From positions 1 to 10,078 of the forward strand of contig JAMBLK010000106.1 of the NCBI GenBank assembly GCA_023336855.1: a stretch of 10,078 bases of DNA, in the 5' to 3' direction. Shown here piece after piece: positions 5,476 to 10,078 of the stretch; position 1 is the first letter of the stretch, and every line of letters starts with the position of its first letter. Origin of the DNA: Actinomycetes bacterium. Its GTDB lineage: Bacteria; Actinomycetota; Acidimicrobiia; Spongiisociales; UBA5794. The notes under the pieces were generated by a model, which ran no database searches, was not told where the DNA came from, and was given only the letters and a program-made list of their open reading frames with translations. The position numbers and the translations under genes were made by a program.

Positions 5476-7023
5476 CTACGACTTGTCGGCGTCTCCCGAA
5501 TCGACCTTCATCGGGACCCCGGTTGTCGCCGCTTCCTCATGAAGGAGGACGCCCCGCCCGCTGCACCGTGGGCAGACCTCGGAGAACGACTCGAGGAGGC
5601 CGGCGGACACGTTCTTGCGGGTCATCTCGACCAATCCGAGGTTTGAGACATCGAAGACCTGGGTGCGCATCTTGTCCTTCGCGAGGTGTTCGCGCAGACG
5701 GAGAAGCACAGCCTCCTGGTTCTTCTGGATCTCCATGTCGATGAAGTCGATCACGATGATCCCACCGATGTCCCGGAGCCTCAGCTGACGGGCGATCTCC
5801 TCAGCGGATTCGAGGTTGTTCTGCAGCACCGTGTCCTCGAGGTTCGAGTGACCGACGTAGCGACCGGTGTTCACGTCGATGACGGTGAGCGCCTCGGTCC
5901 GATCGATGACGAGGTGACCACCAGACGGGAGCCAGACCTTGCGGTCGAGCGCCTTGCGGAGCTGATCCTCGACGTGGAAGCGTTCGAACAGCGGGAGCTC
6001 GTCACCGTACAGTTGGACCTTCTCGATCAGGTCGGACCCGGTGCCCCCGAGATACGAGAGAATCTGGTCGTGTGTCTTGCGAGTGTCCACTATGAGTCGT
6101 TTGAAATCCCTCGTGAAGTGCTCGCGGATGACCCGGATCACGAGCGGTGGCTCCTGGTAGATGAGGGCGGGAGCCGTGACAGACTTCATGTCCTTCTCGA
6201 TTCCGGTCCAGATCTCACTGAGTCGATCGATGTCCGACTTGATGTCTTCGGGTGTTGCACCTTCAGCTGCGGTTCTGACGATGACGCCCATCCCCTCGGG
6301 ACGGAACTCGGCGACGAGCTCACGCAGTCTCCGGCGTTCGTCGTCCGGGAGGCGTCGCGATATGCCCCTCACCTGTGCATCGGGGGCAAGGACGAGGTAG
6401 CGGCCGGCAAGGCTGACCTGGTTCGTGAGGCGTGCGCCCTTGTGGCCCATGGCGTCTTTGACGACCTGGACGAGCACAGGGTCACCCGGTTGCAGAGCGG
6501 ACTCGATGCGCTTCGGCTTGCCGTTCAGGTCGTATGCGCTGTAGTTCACGTCTCCGGCGTACAGGACCCCGTTCTTACCTCCACCGAAGTCGATGAACGC
6601 CGCCTCCATGCCGGGGAGAACGTTGCGGACTTTGCCGAGGTAGACGTTGCCGACGAGGGATCGTTTGTCGGATCGGGCTACGTAGTGCTCGACGAGAACC
6701 GGGCCTTCGAGAACGACGATCTGCGTCTGGTGAGGCATGGTGCGAACGAGCATCTGCTTGCGCGCTGTATCCGGGGGTGGGGAGACCTCGACATGTGAGG
6801 GACGGCGGCGACGACGCTCATCAGTCCGTTGTTGCTGCTGCTGTCTCTTCGGCTGCCGTTTCGGCTGCCTCTTCTGCTTCGCCGGATCTCTGGTGGTCTG
6901 CGTGTCAGCGGTCGAGAATCGGCGGACGGTGACAGACTCGCCGCCGACCGTGCGCACCGTGCGCTCCTCTGTTGCAGATCCGCGACGCACAACGTGCGCG
7001 GACTTCTTCCGGAACAATCCCAT
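5476..7023 (-). CDS. rng: ribonuclease E/G family endoribonuclease
   Basis: This enzyme cuts single-stranded AU-rich RNA and matures rRNA and tRNA precursors. Of 515 aa, residues 1-90 are a basic, probably disordered extension with KRQPKRQPKR followed by five Gln. The catalytic core follows: S1 domain at about 119-205 (GNVYLGKVRNVLPGMEAAFIDFG), RNase H-like and 5'-sensor region, then the metal site in VIDVNTG (D383) and VIDFIDM (D426), matching D303 and D346 of E. coli RNase E. The Zn-link CPRC has C484 and C487. There is no long C-terminal scaffold, so the core is RNase G-sized; actinobacterial annotations call such proteins rne or rng. The start is ATG at 7023 with AAGGAG 7 nt upstream. Position before rplU-rpmA-obg is the usual actinobacterial order. 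Confidence 0.95.
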   Translation of the reverse strand: MGLFRKKSAHVVRRGSATEERTVRTVGGESVTVRRFSTADTQTTRDPAKQKRQPKRQPKRQQQQQRTDERRRRRPSHVEVSPPPDTARKQMLVRTMPHQTQIVVLEGPVLVEHYVARSDKRSLVGNVYLGKVRNVLPGMEAAFIDFGGGKNGVLYAGDVNYSAYDLNGKPKRIESALQPGDPVLVQVVKDAMGHKGARLTNQVSLAGRYLVLAPDAQVRGISRRLPDDERRRLRELVAEFRPEGMGVIVRTAAEGATPEDIKSDIDRLSEIWTGIEKDMKSVTAPALIYQEPPLVIRVIREHFTRDFKRLIVDTRKTHDQILSYLGGTGSDLIEKVQLYGDELPLFERFHVEDQLRKALDRKVWLPSGGHLVIDRTEALTVIDVNTGRYVGHSNLEDTVLQNNLESAEEIARQLRLRDIGGIIVIDFIDMEIQKNQEAVLLRLREHLAKDKMRTQVFDVSNLGLVEMTRKNVSAGLLESFSEVCPRCSGRGVLLHEEAATTGVPMKVDSGDADKS

Positions 7024-7234
7024 CGGTGAACTCCTTCGAGGTGCCCGGGATCCGGCGAGGTTCGTACACGAATGGCGTCAACGTGAGGTCGGGCACGACG
7101 AAATCTCGATGATCGATCGTCGCGAAGTGCCGGTAGACGTTGAGCATGCGCGTGTGCTTCTCGATGGTCCCAGGTCGGAAACGGCGACCGCGTTCTGCGA
7201 TCGTCTCGAAAACGAGAGTAGCAAGAAGCGGTGT
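7024..7234 (-). other. rne/rng leader region: coding-like open frame without a proper end, plus hairpins
   Basis: Between the octamer repeat and the RNase start, one minus frame is open from after a TAG (7237-7235) into the RNase gene, stopping only at 6905. From the ATG at 7147 it begins MLNVYRHFATIDHRDF, then VVPDLTLTPFVYEPRR. Roughly four fifths of third positions are G or C in 7024-7147, well above first positions, as in real genes here. I recognise no family. The frame has no other canonical start upstream of 7147 and turns into an out-of-frame arginine-rich reading once inside the RNase gene, so it may be the remnant of a gene, a small overlapping gene (6905-7147), or chance. The same DNA carries a nested inverted repeat at 7092-7131. 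Confidence 0.3.
7092..7131 (-). promoter_or_regulatory. nested hairpin in the rne/rng leader
   Basis: GGCAC (7092-7096) pairs with GTGCC (7127-7131), and directly inside GACGA (7097-7101) pairs with TCGTC (7117-7121), leaving a 5-nt bulge on one side. A further TCGA/TCGA pair (7106-7109 with 7113-7116) closes a 3-nt loop. A 5-bp stem with an AAAA loop lies upstream (7204-7217). RNase E of E. coli is known to autoregulate through its structured 5' leader, so a similar role is possible here. This is inference from structure and place only. Confidence 0.35.
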
Positions 7235-7255
7235 CTAATCCGGGGCAATCGGTCC

Positions 7256-7287
7256 GAGTAGATCAGTAGAGCAGTAGCAAGTAGAGC
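7256..7287 (-). repeat. octamer repeat array, locus B, rne-proximal arm
   Basis: Plus-strand units GAGTAGAT, CAGTAGAG and CAGTAGCA, then AAGTAGAG offset by one base (7-bp step). This is the same unit as at 4565-4597. It faces 7300-7337 as an inverted repeat with a short spacer of about 12 nt, so it can form a long hairpin. Confidence 0.85.
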
Positions 7288-7299
7288 ACGGCCGATCAA

Positions 7300-7337
7300 C
7301 TGATCTACTGGTCTACTGATCTACTGATCTACTGAAT
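7300..7337 (-). repeat. octamer repeat array, locus B, tdk-proximal arm
   Basis: Plus-strand units CTGATCTA, CTGGTCTA, CTGATCTA, CTGATCTA in strict 8-bp register from 7300, then a partial CTGA. The tdk stop codon (7315-7313) and the last codons of tdk lie inside this array. Paired with 7256-7287 the longest uninterrupted match is 14 bp (AGTAGATCAGTAGA). Confidence 0.88.
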
Positions 7338-7912
7338 CCGAGCTCTTGTTGCCTTGCTTCGTCCGGGTTGTAGCAGCGGCGACATCGGGCTTCGTAGGCA
7401 TCCTGGGCACCGAGAACAACCAGCTCGTCGGATTGGACCACTCGCTGGGTGAACAGGCCGGGGCCACCGCACCGGTGGCAGACGGCGAGTGCCTTCGTCA
7501 CGTACTCGGCTCGCAACATCAACGATGGAATCGGTTCGAACGGGCGACCGAGGTAGTCGAGATCCAGCCCTGCGATGATCAACTGCTTACCGGCGGCGGC
7601 CAGATCGATTGCCACTTCGACGAGGCCCTCGTCGAAGAACTGTCCCTCGTCGATCCCGATCACGATCGTTCGATCTTCGACAGCGTGGAGCAGTTCTCTC
7701 GAATCAACGACGGGGGTCGCTTCAACTGAGAGATTCGAGTGCGAAACGACCTCACCAGTCGCGTACCGCGTATCGATCTGGGGTTTGAAGGTCTGGACGG
7801 GGATTCTGGCGATGCCGTATCGCGTCACCCTGCGAATGAGTTCTTCGCTTTTCCCCGAGAACATCGGCCCCGCGATGACTTCGATCCAGCCTTGTTCGGA
7901 GCGTCGGTGCAT
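7313..7912 (-). CDS. tdk: thymidine kinase (type II, zinc-containing)
   Basis: Tdk phosphorylates thymidine with ATP to dTMP in nucleoside salvage. The 199-aa protein has the P-loop GPMFSGKS (15-22), the Walker B-like DEGQFF (88-93), the substrate lasso region after GLDLDYLGRPF, and the four zinc cysteines C145, C148, C177 and C180 in CHRC and CRRC. The start is ATG at 7912, placed where the family begins a few residues before IEVIAGPMFSGK. A longer reading to 8014 would overlap rodA and adds unlike sequence. No Shine-Dalgarno precedes the ATG. The gene starts 28 nt after the rodA stop. Residues 194-199 (SRSVDQ) and the stop are written by the octamer repeat, so the C-terminus has probably been altered by it. 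Confidence 0.96.
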   Translation of the reverse strand: MHRRSEQGWIEVIAGPMFSGKSEELIRRVTRYGIARIPVQTFKPQIDTRYATGEVVSHSNLSVEATPVVDSRELLHAVEDRTIVIGIDEGQFFDEGLVEVAIDLAAAGKQLIIAGLDLDYLGRPFEPIPSLMLRAEYVTKALAVCHRCGGPGLFTQRVVQSDELVVLGAQDAYEARCRRCYNPDEARQQELGFSRSVDQ

Positions 7913-7940
7913 GAACGATGACTGTAGACCGAGTGCGTCG

Positions 7941-9110
7941 TTAGGAGGCTGTGGAGCGCTCGATAGGAAGCGTCGGACGCCGCAGCCAGGTCGAATGGGC
8001 AAGTCCGAGAGCAACGCTCATCATGACGAACACGGTGCCACCCGACGACATGAACGGCAGAGGAAGACCGGTGACCGGCATCAGCCGAACGGTCATGCCG
8101 ATGTTGACGAACACGTGGAAGGCGAGGAGCGCAGCGACGCCGGTCGCGACCAGCTGTCCGAACCGGGTCGCAGCGTTCGCCGCCGACACCAGCACACGCC
8201 AGATCATGATTCCGAAGAGCACGAGCACGAGGAGGCTCCCAACGAATCCCAGTTGCTCGCCGACGGCCGTGAAGATGAAGTCGCTCGACTGTTCGGGAAC
8301 GAAGCGGAGATTCGTCTGGGTCCCGTTGAACAATCCCTTACCGAATATCCCACCGGTACCGATCGCGATCTGGCTCTGGTACTGGTTGTACTGCGTGTTG
8401 AGAATATCGGACACCGGATCGAGAAACGCCGTCAGTCTCGTGATCTGGTACTCCTTGATCGCCCCCACCTGGAACAGGCCCACCGTCCCGATGAGACCTA
8501 CGACCACCAGCGCCGCCACCTGTCGCCACGTTGCACCAGCCACGAAGATCATGACGCCGGCGATGAAGCCGAACGTGAGCATCGTCCCGAGGTCCGGTTG
8601 CAGGAAGATGAGCACCGCCGGCAGGGCGACGAGGGCGACGGCCCGTGCCATACGATCCCATCGCATCGGCTTGGCGGCGGCCGACAGCAGCGCCGCAAGA
8701 GCGAGGATGACGGCGAGTTTCGCTATCTCGGATGGCTGGAACCGGATTGGCCCGAGCTGCATCCACCGCTGTGCCCCCTTCACCGAGGACCCAAGCGGAC
8801 TGAGCACGAGAACAAGGGTGACGATGGAGCCAAGGTATATGGCCGATGCCCAGGGTCGAATCGTCGTCATGCTGATCAGGGAGACGACGGCGAACGCCAT
8901 GAAACCGATGAGCACGAACGCCGCCTGCTGCTCGAGTTCACGGGTTGGGCTGACCCCGAGCACCTCCAGGCGGGGAGCCGATGCCGTGTAGATCATCATG
9001 AGCCCGAGAGCGGACAGCGCCATGTAGGAGATCAGCAGCAACCAATCGGGGCGTAGCTTTCTGTCCCGCCGGAGCAGGGAGACCTGGCTGCGCTCGGTCG
9101 TAATCGACAT
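7941..9110 (-). CDS. rodA: SEDS peptidoglycan glycosyltransferase RodA
   Basis: RodA polymerises lipid II into glycan strands for side-wall growth, in complex with a class B PBP. The 389-aa integral membrane protein has about ten hydrophobic segments, starting at WLLLISYMALSALGLMMIYTAS. SEDS motifs are intact: FQPSE (124-128), QPDLGT (171-176), and PEQSSDFIFTAVGEQLGF with D277, the Asp thought to be catalytic. Near the end are VTGLPLPFMSSGG and a short basic tail. The genetic partner upstream is a PBP2-like transpeptidase, and the ATG of rodA shares one base with its TGA (TGATG), a classic coupled pair. That context favours RodA over FtsW. Confidence 0.94.
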   Translation of the reverse strand: MSITTERSQVSLLRRDRKLRPDWLLLISYMALSALGLMMIYTASAPRLEVLGVSPTRELEQQAAFVLIGFMAFAVVSLISMTTIRPWASAIYLGSIVTLVLVLSPLGSSVKGAQRWMQLGPIRFQPSEIAKLAVILALAALLSAAAKPMRWDRMARAVALVALPAVLIFLQPDLGTMLTFGFIAGVMIFVAGATWRQVAALVVVGLIGTVGLFQVGAIKEYQITRLTAFLDPVSDILNTQYNQYQSQIAIGTGGIFGKGLFNGTQTNLRFVPEQSSDFIFTAVGEQLGFVGSLLVLVLFGIMIWRVLVSAANAATRFGQLVATGVAALLAFHVFVNIGMTVRLMPVTGLPLPFMSSGGTVFVMMSVALGLAHSTWLRRPTLPIERSTAS

Positions 9111-10078
9111 CAGTCCGTGTTCTCTCCTGCTTCGAGTGATGCCACCGAATCTTCACCGTTCAAGATGTACTGGAGGACCTGGCGTGCAACCGGTGCGGCC
9201 ACACGACCTCCCGATCCGCCCCGCTCGACGACAACGGTCACGACGAAGTCGGGCGAGAGAACCGGTGCCACGCCGACGAACCACGCCGTGTCAACTTCCT
9301 GCACGTCTTCGACGGCCTTGATGATCTCCGCCGTCCCCGTCTTGCCGCCGACCGTCGAGATGTTGGGGCCGAACCCGACGAACGCCGCTCGGGCCGTTCC
9401 GATCGGTCCGTTGACGACCTGCTGCATATCTCTCCGCAGAGCCCGGACGGTCACCGGGTCCATGTCGATCGTTTGGATGATCGACTTCGGGTTCTCGTCG
9501 ACGACGTTGCCTGCTTGATCCACCATCTCTGACACGACCCGGGGTGTCCATAGCGTGCCACCGTTGAGCATTGCAGAGAAACCGTTCGACAACTGGAGCG
9601 GAGTTACCAGGACCGCTCCCTGTCCCACGATCGCGTTCATCAGGTCTCCACCGACCCAGGGTCCGGTCGAGCGAACCCGGCCGGTGTCCTCACGCTGCTC
9701 TTCCCGGAACCACTGTCGGTCGGGGATCAGGCCGGGTCTCTCGAAGGGAAGATCGATACCGGTCTCGGTTCCGAACCCGAACGACCGGGCCCACTCCTGC
9801 CACAGGTCCTCGTTGTTGATGCCCGTCTCGTCTGAACGCTCGTTCCAAATCCGAAGTGAGATCTCCCAGAAGTAGAGGTCACACGACGCTTGGAGCGCAC
9901 CATGGAGATCGAGCGGGCCGTGTCCGTTCCTCTTCCAATCCCGGTACACCTGGGATGATCCGTCGTTGAATTGAAAGCGAAGACTGCCGGTGCAGTTGTA
10001 GAGGTCCGTGTCGGACGTCAGTGGCTTCAACTCGCTATCCGATGGCGTCGGTGGGGCAGGTGCTTCTTCCCCACCCTC
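9110..10078 (-). CDS. mrdA: penicillin-binding protein 2 (class B transpeptidase), C-terminal part
   Basis: This protein cross-links peptidoglycan on the outer face of the membrane and works with RodA. Only the last 322 codons are in the window; the frame is open to the right edge and the start, membrane anchor, dimerisation domain and SxxK motif lie outside. Visible are the second motif SCD (codons 9886-9878) in ALQASCDLYFW, the third motif KTG (9343-9335) in GGKTGTAE, and the PBP2-type segments WKRNGHGPLDLHGAL and MNAIVGQGAVLVTPLQL. An early acidic and proline-rich stretch, EGGEEAPAPPTPSDSE, looks like an insert between the SxxK helix and the DTDLYNCTG segment. The stop shares a base with the rodA start. 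The symbol follows the rodA pairing and could equally be pbpA. Confidence 0.93.
   Translation of the reverse strand, partial: EGGEEAPAPPTPSDSELKPLTSDTDLYNCTGSLRFQFNDGSSQVYRDWKRNGHGPLDLHGALQASCDLYFWEISLRIWNERSDETGINNEDLWQEWARSFGFGTETGIDLPFERPGLIPDRQWFREEQREDTGRVRSTGPWVGGDLMNAIVGQGAVLVTPLQLSNGFSAMLNGGTLWTPRVVSEMVDQAGNVVDENPKSIIQTIDMDPVTVRALRRDMQQVVNGPIGTARAAFVGFGPNISTVGGKTGTAEIIKAVEDVQEVDTAWFVGVAPVLSPDFVVTVVVERGGSGGRVAAPVARQVLQYILNGEDSVASLEAGENTD

Noticed and set aside
5686..6798. 370-codon open frame on the plus strand
   Set aside because: Antisense to the RNase E/G core in a complementary frame; the Asp/Val/Leu-rich product mirrors the RNase codons and has no ribosome binding site or family match that I recognise.
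7078..7299. 73-codon minus frame covering the octamer repeat and rne/rng leader
   Set aside because: Serine/arginine-rich reading through the repeat with no gene-like codon pattern; the other minus frame ending in 7024-7234 is better supported.
7737..7741. Possible frameshift or start problem in tdk
   Set aside because: The frame is continuous from the P-loop to all four zinc cysteines, so the gene is intact.
7575..9056. 493-codon open frame on the plus strand
   Set aside because: It lies antisense to rodA and tdk, both certain by motif. Its product is a compositionally odd His/Arg/Asp/Glu-rich reading with no recognisable domain, a typical shadow in GC-rich DNA.

Overview
The window is a piece of a GC-rich bacterial chromosome. 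Apart from low-confidence items, everything in it is transcribed leftward (minus strand). The gene order, read in transcription order, is PBP2, rodA, tdk, rne/rng, rplU, rpmA, obg, proB, a receiver protein, an M23 protein, nadD, rsfS, tRNA-Ala. This is an arrangement characteristic of Actinomycetota. High GC at third codon positions, GTG and TTG starts, a C-terminally extended L21, and an M23 protein of the actinobacterial type with HxxxD but no YAHL/HLH histidines all agree. A deep actinobacterial lineage such as Acidimicrobiia is my inference; no 16S or other marker here settles it.

Layout from right to left (5' to 3' of the transcripts). Positions 10078-7941 hold cell-elongation genes: a class B PBP2 cut by the window edge, then the SEDS glycosyltransferase RodA, which overlaps it by one base. 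Positions 7912-7313 hold thymidine kinase. Its last codons and stop lie inside an 8-bp-period repeat that forms a long inverted repeat (7256-7337). Positions 7237-7024 are an rne leader that is both structured and coding-like. Positions 7023-5476 encode an RNase E/G. Positions 5365-4693 encode L21 and L27. A second locus of the same octamer family (4565-4711) overlaps the end of rpmA, encloses a GC-rich hairpin and runs almost to the obg start. Positions 4557-2180 hold obg and proB, overlapping as GTGA. Positions 2179-1998 are intergenic, with a hairpin and a possible sigma-28-like promoter. Positions 1997-858 hold a stand-alone receiver and a secreted M23/LytM-like protein whose frame runs 212 nt into nadD (1069-497). 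Then come rsfS, which appears to start with AUC, and the 5' part of tRNA-Ala(GGC).

Most of this is housekeeping: wall elongation, nucleotide salvage, RNA decay, ribosome parts and assembly (L21, L27, Obg, RsfS), proline and NAD synthesis. The unusual content is in the joints: the octamer repeat family at two gene ends, the AUC start of rsfS, the long out-of-frame M23/nadD overlap, and the rne leader. I found no CRISPR array, insertion sequence, phage gene or defence cassette.
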